Origin: Butyrivibrio sp. VCD2006
Lineage (GTDB): Bacteria; Bacillota; Clostridia; Lachnospirales; Lachnospiraceae
DNA: 64,000 bases
Assembly: GCF_000423925.1 (NCBI RefSeq)
Contig: NZ_AUIX01000003.1
Span: 124,001 to 188,000, forward strand
Direction of reading: 5' to 3'
Shown in pieces: positions 9,664 to 19,005 of the stretch. The first letter of the stretch is position 1, and every line of letters starts with the position of its first letter. Below the pieces are notes generated by a model that was given only the letters and a program-made list of their open reading frames with translations, ran no database searches and had not been told where the DNA came from. Made by a program: the position numbers and the translations under genes.

Positions 9664-10710
9664 TTATCTCTTTTTCCTTCCGGAAATATAGTAGTTATAG
9701 CAGCTTCCCTCAGTAGAAACCATACATGCACCATGAGCATCCTCAGGCGTACATTTTTTGCCAAACAAAGGGCACTCTTCCGGTGAGATTTCGCCTGTTA
9801 AGACTCTCGCACAGCTGCATCCGGGAGGCATATGATCCTCATCGAGTCCATAGCTTCCGGCATCATATTCTCCGTACTTTTCTTTAAGTCTCATTCCGGA
9901 ACCGGGTATCATTCCCATCCCGCGCCAAGAAGCATCGCAGGGTTCAAAAAACTCTTCGACCGCTTCTCTTGCTGATTCATTTCCATTTTCTGAAACAGCA
10001 CTCTTGTAAACGTTCTTTAATCCGGGCTTATCTCTCATTCCGCAAAGTGCATAAACAGCAGCTAAAAGTCCCGGCCCGTCAAAGCCTGCTACCACAAACG
10101 GAAGTCCTGTTTCCTCGGAAAGCTGTTTAAACAGGTCAGAGCCTGTTATGACGCTGACATGCCCGGGAGCAAGAAAACCATCTATATTGTCGGTATTTTT
10201 ACAAACCCACCTTATGACCTCGGGCATCGTCTTAAGCGACGTCAAAAGCTTTAAATTATGAACATCCTGCGCAATAATCTCTTTTAAAACCATTGCATAA
10301 ACAGGGGTTGTTGTCTCAAACCCTATAGCAGCAAACACATAATTTCTGTCAGGATTTTTTGCTGCCATTTTAACCGCATCCATGGGGGAATAAAGCATTT
10401 CGACACGTCCGCCCATGGCTCTTGCATCAGCAAGGCTCATCTTTGAGCCTCTTACTCTGATAAGATCACCAAATGTAAGAACTGTTGTGTTCTCAGTAAG
10501 TGAAAGCTCGGTAAGCCGGTCAATAACTGCAGTAACTGTTACACAGACAGGACAACCGGGTCCTGAAATAAGATGTATTTTCGGAGAAATCATTCCATGG
10601 ATTCCGTTCTCGGAAATTGCAGCGGTATGTGTCCCGCATACTTCCATGAATCTGAGTTCCTCTCCATCATAGTCCTTTAGTTTTTCTTTAATCAGTTCTA
10701 ATTTGTTCAT
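9664..10710 (-). CDS. hypD: Hydrogenase maturation protein HypD
   Basis: Iron-sulfur scaffold that, with HypC, assembles the Fe(CN)2CO unit of [NiFe]-hydrogenase. The 348-residue protein has the family motifs FMEVCGTHTAAI, SGPGCPVCVT and GFETTTPV, and a Cys-rich C-terminus (MPPGCSCARVL, ECPLFGKKC) that fits the [4Fe-4S] site. It stands three bases behind hypC and 13 bp ahead of hypE, so the three are surely co-transcribed. Confidence 0.96.
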   Translation of the reverse strand: MNKLELIKEKLKDYDGEELRFMEVCGTHTAAISENGIHGMISPKIHLISGPGCPVCVTVTAVIDRLTELSLTENTTVLTFGDLIRVRGSKMSLADARAMGGRVEMLYSPMDAVKMAAKNPDRNYVFAAIGFETTTPVYAMVLKEIIAQDVHNLKLLTSLKTMPEVIRWVCKNTDNIDGFLAPGHVSVITGSDLFKQLSEETGLPFVVAGFDGPGLLAAVYALCGMRDKPGLKNVYKSAVSENGNESAREAVEEFFEPCDASWRGMGMIPGSGMRLKEKYGEYDAGSYGLDEDHMPPGCSCARVLTGEISPEECPLFGKKCTPEDAHGACMVSTEGSCYNYYISGRKKR

Positions 10711-10713
10711 ATC

Positions 10714-10932
10714 TTAAATCTGAATATCCTCGATTTCACGGAAAAGCTCTTCCATTTCATCTGCCTCATCATCGCTCATTGTCTGGATGATGCAGCCTGC
10801 ATGAACAAGAACTCTGTCTCCAATTTTAACCTTTACAAGTCCGGCTTCTGCCTCAACTGTATTTCCCGAGAAATCTACAGTTGCCTTTGTTCCGTTAAGT
10901 TCTACAATGCGACCCGGTATTGCTACGCACAT
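10714..10932 (-). CDS. hypC: Hydrogenase maturation chaperone HypC
   Basis: Small chaperone (72 residues) that binds HypD and carries the iron cofactor to the hydrogenase large subunit. It begins MCVAIPGRIVEL, and Cys2 after Met removal is the essential residue. The beta-barrel segment DRVLVHAGCIIQ is typical. It lies between hypF and hypD with very short gaps. Its client here is presumably EchE, encoded upstream in the same operon. Confidence 0.95.
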   Translation of the reverse strand: MCVAIPGRIVELNGTKATVDFSGNTVEAEAGLVKVKIGDRVLVHAGCIIQTMSDDEADEMEELFREIEDIQI

Positions 10933-10951
10933 ATTTATATCCTTTCTAAAC

Positions 10952-13396
10952 TCATAAATCAGCCAGATATATCTGACCTACACTAATTCCCTGATCATTA
11001 GTAGGAAAAACGCGGTTATAGTATACCACAAAACCTTCTTTTACAAGTAACCTTTCACATAATCCCAAAAGAAGTCTGTTTGTAAACACACCACCCGAGA
11101 GGCATATATCTCGGATTCCGCATTTTTCACTTATTCGAATGCATAAATCTTTGGTGATCTCTGCAAGGGCATAATGAAATGCATACGCAAGTCTACCTGT
11201 ATTCTCGCTTGCCAAGTTACAAACCATATACTCTAACACCCTACTTATATCAGGGATGAGCCTTCCATCCTTTTCATTTAGAACTACCATATCCGAAAAA
11301 ATGCGCTCTTCGATGTATTCCCCGCAAAGGATGTCCTCTGATGTCTTATCATAAAAGCTATAGTTTCCAGATACTTTATCCAGATACTCCTCGGCAGCAT
11401 TTTGAAGTCTTATTGCACATTCACCTTCATACGAATTATAATCGCATACACCTAAAATACAGCTTACAGCATCAAATAAGCGCCCCATACCGGAATTAGG
11501 ATGGGCATTTATGTTATTCTCTAGTGCTGATTTCAAAAGCTGAAGCTCTGAATCCTTAAGCATTTTTGCCGGAATATCAAGTCCTGCATCGTAAAGATAA
11601 CAGGCAGCGGAAACCCTGGCATTTTTCATAGCCTCGTCCTGTCCGACTATTCTTACAGGCTTAAAGTGTGCCGCTCTCTCAAATTCTCCGCCTCTGCAGA
11701 TGAGGAACTCACTTCCCCATATCGTCTTATCAGTTCCAAAGCCTGTTCCATCAAATGCGACTCCTATGCAATCCTTAAGTCCATGCTCAGCCATGACGGA
11801 TCCAATATGTGCATGATGATGCTGAATTTGCTTAAATTCAATATCCTGATGTTTGTCTGCTAATATCTCTTCAGACTCTTTAGTATAGTCTTTTGCAATA
11901 GCTGTTGAATGATATCCCGGATGTAAATCTGCAATAATGATTTTTCTGTCCGCCTTTAAGTTGGCTGTCTTGAAAATCCTTTCAAAATCAGATAATTCCT
12001 TCTTCTGAAGCTTAAGGATACTATAATCCTCCATATCTCCGAAAAACTGACTTTGAATTATCTTATCTCCAAATCCGATTGCAAAAGCATTTTTAAGATC
12101 CGCACCAAAAGCTTCATATATCGCATTTTCTTTAAGAGTTTTCTCCAAAAAAAGAGGAAGTGGCACGTATCCTCTTGCTCTTCTTACAAACCTCGGAGAT
12201 TCTTTTCCCTTACAATTCTTTATAATCTGAATAACAGAGTCATCAAGCGGCCTTAGAATCTCTCTTTCATTAAAAAGTACACCGTCTATCTTATCGAAGA
12301 ATTTGAGGTTAAATTCCTCATCTGATATGATCATCGGCTCACCGGAGATATTACCACTTGTAACTATGAGTTCCTTAAATACTTTAGTAATAAGCTTATG
12401 AACTCCTGTAGATGGCAAGAAAGCTCCTATCTGTCTTGAATATCCACAGACATTTTCAGCGAAAGGATCCTCTTTTTTATCAAGAAGAACAATAGGTCTT
12501 GCAGATGATAAAAGATAGTCCTTTTCCATTTCCGATACATTACATATTTTTGCAATATCAGATAAATCATCGAACATAATAGCAAAGGGCTTTTGCTCAC
12601 GGCCTTTAATTTCACGGAGCCTTTGCACAGTCTCAAAATTATAAGGACTTGCAACGAGCTGATATCCACCGATGCCCTTTAATCCGATTATTCCACCATT
12701 TTGTAGGATTTCAATTGCTCTAATGATGGCTTCATCGCCTTCACGAGTTTCTATATTTTCCTCGCATTCATGTTCATTACATTTCACCTTAGATGCATTG
12801 GACTTTTCTTGTAAGATCACTTGAGGTCCGCATTTGTGACAGGAAATTGTCTGTGCGTGCCTTCTTCTTCCCTCACCATATTCCAAACTGCATTCATTGC
12901 ACATTGAAAAGACGTCCATTGTGGTCGTCTCTCTGTCATAGGGAAGTTCTTTTAATATAGTAAATCTCGGTCCGCAAGAAGCACAGCTTATCAATGGATA
13001 TCTATATCGCCTGTCCTTTTTATCTAACAACTCTTTCATACAGTCAGGACATATTCCAATATCCGGTGGAAATACAGGGAGATATGTTTCATCAAATTCT
13101 CCGCTACTTCCTACAATACGAAAACCGGAATGTCTGCTCAGACTTTCCGGTTCACTACTTTTAAGATAATCCAATGATACATGTAAAACTATGCTTCCGG
13201 AAGGCGAAGAGTTTTTTAGTTCATTAACAAATGAACTGATTTTTTCTTCGTCTCCCTCGGCAATTATCTGGGCAATACCACCAAGATTTTTCACTTCTCC
13301 ACTGAGCTCATATTTATTTGCAAGCTCTGCTACATACGGTCTGTATCCAACTCCCTGGACAGCACCGGTAACACGGATAAGTGCTTTCATTATCAT
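10952..13396 (-). CDS. hypF: Carbamoyltransferase HypF
   Basis: Transfers a carbamoyl group from carbamoyl phosphate to the C-terminal Cys of HypE. Domains in order: acylphosphatase (residues 1-90, VTGAVQGVGYRPYV), paired zinc fingers (CPDCMKELL, CASCGPRF, CNECSLEYG, CHKCGPQ), a YrdC-like domain (about 225-400) and a Kae1-like domain with HHHAHIGSVMAEH. At 814 residues it is somewhat longer than the usual 750-770. The first ATG overlaps the echF stop in an ATGA arrangement with AAGGATG upstream, implying coupled translation; a second ATG lies two codons in. This gene joins the structural ech genes to the maturation genes. Confidence 0.95.
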   Translation of the reverse strand: MIMKALIRVTGAVQGVGYRPYVAELANKYELSGEVKNLGGIAQIIAEGDEEKISSFVNELKNSSPSGSIVLHVSLDYLKSSEPESLSRHSGFRIVGSSGEFDETYLPVFPPDIGICPDCMKELLDKKDRRYRYPLISCASCGPRFTILKELPYDRETTTMDVFSMCNECSLEYGEGRRRHAQTISCHKCGPQVILQEKSNASKVKCNEHECEENIETREGDEAIIRAIEILQNGGIIGLKGIGGYQLVASPYNFETVQRLREIKGREQKPFAIMFDDLSDIAKICNVSEMEKDYLLSSARPIVLLDKKEDPFAENVCGYSRQIGAFLPSTGVHKLITKVFKELIVTSGNISGEPMIISDEEFNLKFFDKIDGVLFNEREILRPLDDSVIQIIKNCKGKESPRFVRRARGYVPLPLFLEKTLKENAIYEAFGADLKNAFAIGFGDKIIQSQFFGDMEDYSILKLQKKELSDFERIFKTANLKADRKIIIADLHPGYHSTAIAKDYTKESEEILADKHQDIEFKQIQHHHAHIGSVMAEHGLKDCIGVAFDGTGFGTDKTIWGSEFLICRGGEFERAAHFKPVRIVGQDEAMKNARVSAACYLYDAGLDIPAKMLKDSELQLLKSALENNINAHPNSGMGRLFDAVSCILGVCDYNSYEGECAIRLQNAAEEYLDKVSGNYSFYDKTSEDILCGEYIEERIFSDMVVLNEKDGRLIPDISRVLEYMVCNLASENTGRLAYAFHYALAEITKDLCIRISEKCGIRDICLSGGVFTNRLLLGLCERLLVKEGFVVYYNRVFPTNDQGISVGQIYLADL

Positions 13397-13908
13397 TCAT
13401 CCTTTTTCTCTGCTGCAGGTGCCTCTGCCTTAGGTGCTGCTGCATTTGCTGCGGGTGCTGCTGCATTTGCTGCAGGCGCATTACCTGCTGCAGCTGCCTT
13501 AGCTGCTGCTGCGGCTGCCGCACGTTCCTTAGCTGCCTTCATAAGAGCTTCCTGAGCTGCTATAGCCTTCTCAGACTGCTTGAAGGTCTTTGTAACCTTC
13601 TCTGATCCGGGCTCGGTAAAATGTGTGTCCATTGAAAGACATTTCTTAGGACAGTTATCTACACAGCATCTGCACTGAATGCAGCTCATAGGTCTTATTG
13701 ACCATGTCTTTTCAGTCTTATCTACTGAGATAGCATGTGTAGGGCACTTAATAGAGCAAAGTCCGCAAAGTATGCACACGTCCATATCATTTTGTACATG
13801 ACCGCGGGTACGCTCAGGATAAACCTTGGGCTCGAAAGGATATTTACGAGTCGCAGGCTTTGAGAACAGATTTTTAATTACTGTTGTATTAAAATTTATA
13901 AGACTCAA
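13393..13908 (-). CDS. echF: Ech hydrogenase ferredoxin-like subunit EchF
   Basis: Carries two [4Fe-4S] clusters that pass electrons from reduced ferredoxin to the hydrogenase small subunit. The ligands are Cys45/48/51/55 (CILCGLCSIKCP) and Cys76/79/82/86 (CIQCRCCVDNCP). The N-terminal 100 residues align with polyferredoxin subunits of group 4 hydrogenases and complex I. Beyond residue 115 the protein continues as an Ala-rich helix and an Ala/Pro/Asn-rich tail ending AEKKDE, which is not part of the fold and resembles the tail of EchC. The stop overlaps the hypF start. Confidence 0.93.
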   Translation of the reverse strand: MSLINFNTTVIKNLFSKPATRKYPFEPKVYPERTRGHVQNDMDVCILCGLCSIKCPTHAISVDKTEKTWSIRPMSCIQCRCCVDNCPKKCLSMDTHFTEPGSEKVTKTFKQSEKAIAAQEALMKAAKERAAAAAAAKAAAAGNAPAANAAAPAANAAAPKAEAPAAEKKDE

Positions 13909-13937
13909 ATCTTCCTACCTTCTTTCCCTAGTGTTAA

Positions 13938-15023
13938 TTAGCGTTCTGTACAACTGATACAAGGATCAATAGTAAGTACAAGGATCGGTACATCTGCGAA
14001 GTCACAACCTGCAAGAATATCAACAAGTGCAGGAATGTTAGCAAATGTAGGTGTTCTAACTCTCATACGGTCAATAAACTTTGATCCGTTAGCCTTTACA
14101 TAATAGAGAGCCTCACCTCTGGGCTGCTCAATTCTAGCCATATATTCACCGTTAGGGAACTGATTCGGCTTAACCGGAACATCAACAGCGCCTGCAGGCA
14201 TCTTATCTATGCACTGACGCATGATGTCGATTGACTGATAAAGTTCCTTAATACGAACCACAGTACGAGCATATGAATCACAATCTGTGCTGATGATAGG
14301 CTCAAATTCAATCTTGTCATAAGCACAATATCCTGTGGATCTGATGTCTCTTGCAATACCGCTGGCACGAAGGAAAGGTCCTGCTGTTCCAAGAAGGTCA
14401 GCCTTCTCGGGAGTAAGGATACCAACACCAACAAGTCTGTTCTTAACAGCAACGTCATCAAAGAAAGGCTTGCTAACCATCTTAAGGCCCTCTTCGATAC
14501 TATCAAGTCTCTGTCTGAAATCTCTAAGCATATCATCGGGAATATCACGACGAAGTCCGCCAATCTTCATTATTGAAAAGATTACACGGCCACCTGTAGC
14601 CATTTCAAACATATCAAGAATCTCTTCACGGATTCTCCAGCACTCCATATAAAGTGACTCAAATCCAAATGCATCTGCAAGAAGACCAAGCCAAAGCATA
14701 TGTGAATGCATTCTTGAGAGCTCTGAAAGCATAGTTCTTAAAAACTTAGCTCTATCAGGCACTTCGAGGTCCATTATATGCTCAACAGCGTCACAGTAAC
14801 CAAGTCCGTGACCAAGTGAACAGATACCGCAGATACGCTCTGCTACATAGACCATCTCATGAAAATCTTTTTTATCTACAAGCTTTTCCAGACCACGATG
14901 GATAAATCCAATGGAAGGAATAGCCTGAACAACCTTCTCATCCTCAAGTACCAGATCAAGGTGAATCGGCTCCGGCAAAACGGGATGCTGAGGTCCAAAA
15001 GGAATTACACTTCTAGTTGACAT
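13938..15023 (-). CDS. echE: Ech hydrogenase large subunit EchE (NiFe site)
   Basis: Catalytic subunit of the membrane-bound energy-converting [NiFe]-hydrogenase. The four nickel-iron ligands are visible: Cys65 and Cys68 in RICGICSLGH, and Cys355 and Cys358 in DPCISCTER. The protein ends at that last Arg361 with no C-terminal extension, so no maturation protease should be needed. It is collinear with the 49-kDa NuoD-type subunit of complex I. It sits 20 bp after echD and 29 bp before echF. Confidence 0.96.
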   Translation of the reverse strand: MSTRSVIPFGPQHPVLPEPIHLDLVLEDEKVVQAIPSIGFIHRGLEKLVDKKDFHEMVYVAERICGICSLGHGLGYCDAVEHIMDLEVPDRAKFLRTMLSELSRMHSHMLWLGLLADAFGFESLYMECWRIREEILDMFEMATGGRVIFSIMKIGGLRRDIPDDMLRDFRQRLDSIEEGLKMVSKPFFDDVAVKNRLVGVGILTPEKADLLGTAGPFLRASGIARDIRSTGYCAYDKIEFEPIISTDCDSYARTVVRIKELYQSIDIMRQCIDKMPAGAVDVPVKPNQFPNGEYMARIEQPRGEALYYVKANGSKFIDRMRVRTPTFANIPALVDILAGCDFADVPILVLTIDPCISCTER

Positions 15024-15043
15024 AAGTTCTCCTTATCAAATAA

Positions 15044-15376
15044 TTATTTAAATGGTGTCTCAATCGCTGTGCGATAGAACTTTCCTTTGTAGTCAAGACT
15101 GATCATCTGGATATCAATTCCAAACAGATCATGCATCTCGTTTTCATACAGAAAAGCACAAGGGAATACATGGCTAATACTGTTTATCGGCTGTCCATCA
15201 GTAAGAATGATCTTTACCTGTAAAACATCAAGGGCCTTACCAAAGCTGTAAACAAGTTCATAGCCATCTGCTGTTCTTGTGGAGCACTGCTGCATAAGAT
15301 GGTATCCGTCAAACTTAAGCCTCTGCGCCTCGTCGATGATTTCCTCCGCCTTAACAATCTTAAATTCAGTATTCAT
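15044..15376 (-). CDS. echD: Ech hydrogenase subunit EchD (NuoC-like)
   Basis: Small peripheral subunit (110 residues) related to the 30-kDa NuoC subunit of complex I. The diagnostic segment is PCAFLYENEMHDLFGIDI near the C-terminus. It carries no cofactor and helps dock the EchC-EchE pair. Its ATG directly abuts the end of echC (one-base overlap). Confidence 0.9.
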   Translation of the reverse strand: MNTEFKIVKAEEIIDEAQRLKFDGYHLMQQCSTRTADGYELVYSFGKALDVLQVKIILTDGQPINSISHVFPCAFLYENEMHDLFGIDIQMISLDYKGKFYRTAIETPFK

Positions 15377-16050
15377 CAGGCGTTTCCTCCTTCATCTTTT
15401 TTAGGTGCAGCAGGAGCTGCGTTTGCAGGTGCCTTAGCCTGTGCTGCTGCAGGAGCTGCCGGCTTCGGTGCGGGCTTAGCTGTCTGTGCGATCTTAGCCT
15501 CAGCCTGCTCTCTTAAAGCCTCTTCTGTCAAAACTGCATCGTACTGGGTAGCCGGATCATAATCATCAGCCTTCATACGAACTGCAATCTTACTATAATC
15601 AACTGTGCAGTAGCCCTGCTTCATTGATTCCTTAACCTTTACTCTCTTTTCCTCGAGGATAGCAAGTGCCTTAACCACACCATCAATAAGTGCTTCAGGT
15701 CTTACTGCACATCCGGGAACATATACATCAACCGGAACTACCTTATCGGAACCTCCAAGTATGTTATAGCACTCCTTGAAAATACCGCCATCACAGGAGC
15801 AGATACCACAAGCGATAACAACCTTGGGATCAGGCATCTGATTGTAAAGCTGTCTGACAACCGGAGCTGTCTGTGCATTGATTCCGCCTGTAAGAAGGAG
15901 AATGTCAGCATGCTTGGGATTTCCTGTATTTATAATTCCGAATCTCTCAACGTCATAAAGGGGTGTCATTGTTGCAAGAACCTCAATATCACATCCGTTG
16001 CAACTGGATCCATCATAATGTAACACCCAGGGTGATTTTGAAATTTTCAT
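15376..16050 (-). CDS. echC: Ech hydrogenase small subunit EchC
   Basis: Binds the proximal [4Fe-4S] cluster next to the NiFe site. The NuoB-type ligands are Cys17 and Cys20 (SSCNGCDIEVLA), Cys81 (IACGICSCDGG) and Cys114 (VPGCAVRPEALIDG). The conserved fold ends near residue 135. The remaining 90 residues form an extension whose last 35 are Ala/Pro/Lys-rich and contain PAAPKKDE, echoing the tail of EchF. It lies 11 bp downstream of echB. Confidence 0.94.
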   Translation of the reverse strand: MKISKSPWVLHYDGSSCNGCDIEVLATMTPLYDVERFGIINTGNPKHADILLLTGGINAQTAPVVRQLYNQMPDPKVVIACGICSCDGGIFKECYNILGGSDKVVPVDVYVPGCAVRPEALIDGVVKALAILEEKRVKVKESMKQGYCTVDYSKIAVRMKADDYDPATQYDAVLTEEALREQAEAKIAQTAKPAPKPAAPAAAQAKAPANAAPAAPKKDEGGNA

Positions 16051-16061
16051 AGTTTCTCCTT

Positions 16062-16928
16062 TTATTTAATAACACTTAAGATAAGCAGATTTGTTCCTGC
16101 TGTAACAAGGATTACAACCCAGCTTGAAACAAGCATCACCATGTATTTAACACGGGGGAATATGTTATCTATCAGTGTCTCCATAAGATAGAAAATAACG
16201 CATGCGATAAGAGCCCATACAATACTGATAGGATTATTGTAGATAAAGAACATAGCAACAATACCCATCATAAGAACTTCATCGTACCACTCTGCGATCT
16301 CATATAAAGCAAGGTTGGTACCGGAAATATCTGATGTAAGACCCTTAACCATCTCCTGGTGTGCGTGATGAGAAGTACTCATATCAAAAGGAGATTTTCT
16401 GAACTTAATTGTAAGTATGAACAAAAAGCCTAAGAGCATTCCGGGAATCTTGATAATTGCAGGTGCATTTGCCTGTGCAAGATCATTCACCATAAAGCTT
16501 CCGTTTGCTTCATAAAAGCCAATAGCAACAAGAAGGATCATGGGCTCATAGCACATCATCTGCATAAGCTCACGGTTTGCACCAAGTGCACTGTAAGGTC
16601 CGTTTGTTGAATATGCAGCAAGTACCATCATAACCTCTGACATAGACAGAGCGAAGAATACAAGCAGCATATCGCCGCCACCAAAGAAAAGTGCGCCTGT
16701 GAAAATAGTAAATATTGTGTAAGCGATCACAAAGAGAACCTGGATACTGTTAACAACAGTAGTCTGCTTTGCAAGAAGCTTAAATACATCATAAAAAGGC
16801 TGAAAAAGCGGCGGTCCCTGTCTTCTCTGCATTCTTGCTGATACTATACGATCGATTCCTTCCATAAGGCCGCCAAGTATCGGAGCAAGTAAAATATAAA
16901 GAACAACCTTAATAACTGTCATAATCAT
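16062..16928 (-). CDS. echB: Ech hydrogenase membrane subunit EchB (NuoH-like)
   Basis: Membrane subunit of the HyfC/NuoH type that couples the hydrogenase module to the ion-translocating subunit. About eight hydrophobic segments are visible. The loop RIVSARMQRRQGPPLFQPFY is the family signature facing the cytoplasmic module. The ATG at 16928 overlaps the echA stop (TGATG) and has GGAGG nine bases upstream; an in-frame TTG six codons earlier is less likely. The chosen protein is 288 residues. Confidence 0.93.
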   Translation of the reverse strand: MIMTVIKVVLYILLAPILGGLMEGIDRIVSARMQRRQGPPLFQPFYDVFKLLAKQTTVVNSIQVLFVIAYTIFTIFTGALFFGGGDMLLVFFALSMSEVMMVLAAYSTNGPYSALGANRELMQMMCYEPMILLVAIGFYEANGSFMVNDLAQANAPAIIKIPGMLLGFLFILTIKFRKSPFDMSTSHHAHQEMVKGLTSDISGTNLALYEIAEWYDEVLMMGIVAMFFIYNNPISIVWALIACVIFYLMETLIDNIFPRVKYMVMLVSSWVVILVTAGTNLLILSVIK

Positions 16929-18865
16929 CAGATAGCACCTCCGCAAACTATAATCAGCATTACGATTACGATTATTGCAGAAATCACAATACTGGGTCCA
17001 AGAAGCTTATCCTCGCCGAAGTACTCAGTCATGTACCAGTTGGACATGTAAAGAGGTCTCTCATTGCCGAAAGAGTCAATATAATTACGGTCATCACCCG
17101 CATTAACTCCGGCTACATAGGACATAGTCATCTTACTCTTCTTACCGATGGCAAGAATTCTGCTTCCAATAGGAATAGCAAATATCATAGCTACCATGAT
17201 CATCATGATGATGACATCGGAGCCACCGATTACATTAGGAATATTCTTGTGGAATGCTTCATTAAGAACAGGCTGTACCATAATGTCTGACATCTTAGGG
17301 AAAGCAAAACACATAATAACGATCAGCATTGTAAGCGGAACAAGAGAAATCTTCTCACTGTTGGGAGTGATATCCTCAAGCTCATATGACTGGTGAATTA
17401 CTGTACAAATCTTACCAAGCCACTTTGCCCAATAGAAAAGTGTTGATCCTGAACCGAATACAAGGAAAAGTACCAGCCATACTGAGTTAGAATCAACGAA
17501 GGACTTAAGAGCTGCCCACTTTGAAACAAGCATTCCGAAGGGTGCCATGAACATTCCGCAGATACCGATGATCATGATAAATGCAAGCTTAGGAAGCTTA
17601 ATGATAAGACCATGCATATCCTCGATATCACGGCTATGCATGCAGTTCTCAATATCACCGACTGTCTGGAACAGAAGTGACTTGGATACTGCGTGGAAAA
17701 GGATCAGCATTGTAGCTGCCCAAACACCCTCTGTAGTACCTGTGCCTGCGCAGGCTGTGATAAGACCAAGGTTTGAAATTGTTGAATAAGCAAGCACCTT
17801 TTTACCATCACTAACAGTGATTGCAAGAAGAGATGCTGCAAAGAATGTAAATCCACCGATAACAGTGATCATGATTCCTGTAAATGTTCCGTTAAGCATG
17901 GGTGAAAGTCTGATAAGCATGTACACACCAATCTTAACCATGGTTGCTGAGTGCAAAAGCGCACTACTGGGTGTAGGTGCAACCATCGCACCAAGGAGCC
18001 ATCTTGAGAACGGGAACTGTGCACTCTTTGTAAGAGCAGCGAATGCTATAAGAGTAACAGGTACCATTACAAACATATTATCTCTAGGAACAAGTCCTGT
18101 GAGCTGACTCAAGTTGGAAATGCCAAGAACGAGATTGCAGATAAGAAGAGCCGCTCCAAATCCGCATCCTCCAAGAAGGTTCATCCACAGAGCTCTAAAG
18201 CTGTTATTAACAGCTTCTTCTGTTCTGGTATAGCCAATAAGAAGGAATGAACATACACTTGTGATTTCCCAGAAGAAATAAATCCAGCCGAGATTATCAG
18301 AAACAATAAGACCAAACATCGCACCTACGAATACAAACAAAAGTGCAAGGAAATAGTTTGATCTGTCATCAACATCTGTATGGTGATTGTGATAATCCTT
18401 CATATATCCCACAGCATAGATGCAAATAAGGATACCAACAATACCAACGATAAGAATCATAACTGCAGAAAGGAAATCCACTCTCAAATGAGGAGCTCCC
18501 TCAACAGCATATCCTGAGAGTTCCATTGCAAGAACAGGTATAGTTCCGATCATGGACAAAAGTATCGCATAATACTTTTTATATTTTATACTCAGGAAAA
18601 TAACCACTGCCATGAGAAGTAACTCTCCGCCCATGATAATGTGGTCGTGCGGAGCAGTTGCAGTCAGATATGTATTGCGAGTAGTTCCCTTCATTGAAAG
18701 AACTCTTATGCCCACCATAATAGCGGTAGCCATAACGCTGAATCCTCCTACAATTGCAACGAAATTGCGCAGTAGTGATGAATTCTTAATGCAGAACATG
18801 AGAACTGCAATTACAAATGGAAAAAGAATCAGGAAACTTACTGCCTTTAAAATTGAAATAGTCAA
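16928..18865 (-). CDS. echA: Ech hydrogenase ion-translocating subunit EchA (NuoL-like)
   Basis: Large antiporter-like membrane protein (about 645 residues, roughly 14-16 hydrophobic segments) of the NuoL/HyfB family, expected to pump H+ or Na+ when ferredoxin is oxidised with proton reduction. Typical segments include FFWEITSVCSFLLIGYTR and a helix with LLHSATMVKIGVYML. I place the start at the TTG at 18865, five bases after GGGGTGGAG, giving a signal-like hydrophobic first helix. The frame is open 27 more codons, but that stretch (CPKYYPERGG) looks untranslated. It is the first gene of the ech-hyp operon, 140 bp below ohrR. Confidence 0.92.
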   Translation of the reverse strand: MTISILKAVSFLILFPFVIAVLMFCIKNSSLLRNFVAIVGGFSVMATAIMVGIRVLSMKGTTRNTYLTATAPHDHIIMGGELLLMAVVIFLSIKYKKYYAILLSMIGTIPVLAMELSGYAVEGAPHLRVDFLSAVMILIVGIVGILICIYAVGYMKDYHNHHTDVDDRSNYFLALLFVFVGAMFGLIVSDNLGWIYFFWEITSVCSFLLIGYTRTEEAVNNSFRALWMNLLGGCGFGAALLICNLVLGISNLSQLTGLVPRDNMFVMVPVTLIAFAALTKSAQFPFSRWLLGAMVAPTPSSALLHSATMVKIGVYMLIRLSPMLNGTFTGIMITVIGGFTFFAASLLAITVSDGKKVLAYSTISNLGLITACAGTGTTEGVWAATMLILFHAVSKSLLFQTVGDIENCMHSRDIEDMHGLIIKLPKLAFIMIIGICGMFMAPFGMLVSKWAALKSFVDSNSVWLVLFLVFGSGSTLFYWAKWLGKICTVIHQSYELEDITPNSEKISLVPLTMLIVIMCFAFPKMSDIMVQPVLNEAFHKNIPNVIGGSDVIIMMIMVAMIFAIPIGSRILAIGKKSKMTMSYVAGVNAGDDRNYIDSFGNERPLYMSNWYMTEYFGEDKLLGPSIVISAIIVIVMLIIVCGGAI

Positions 18866-19005
18866 AGATTCTCCACCCCTTTCAGGATAATATTTTGGGC
18901 ATACTTCTAGTGCTGTTCTCGAAATGTGCCCTACATATACTACCACAAAACCCTAAGTTTTTCATAAAAAATTGTTATAAAAAAAACAAATTATTTATAA
19001 AAAAT

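Noticed and set aside
13381..13605. Cys-rich plus-strand ORF opposite the echF tail
   Set aside because: Arises from reverse complement of GCA/GCT alanine codons; no start signal.
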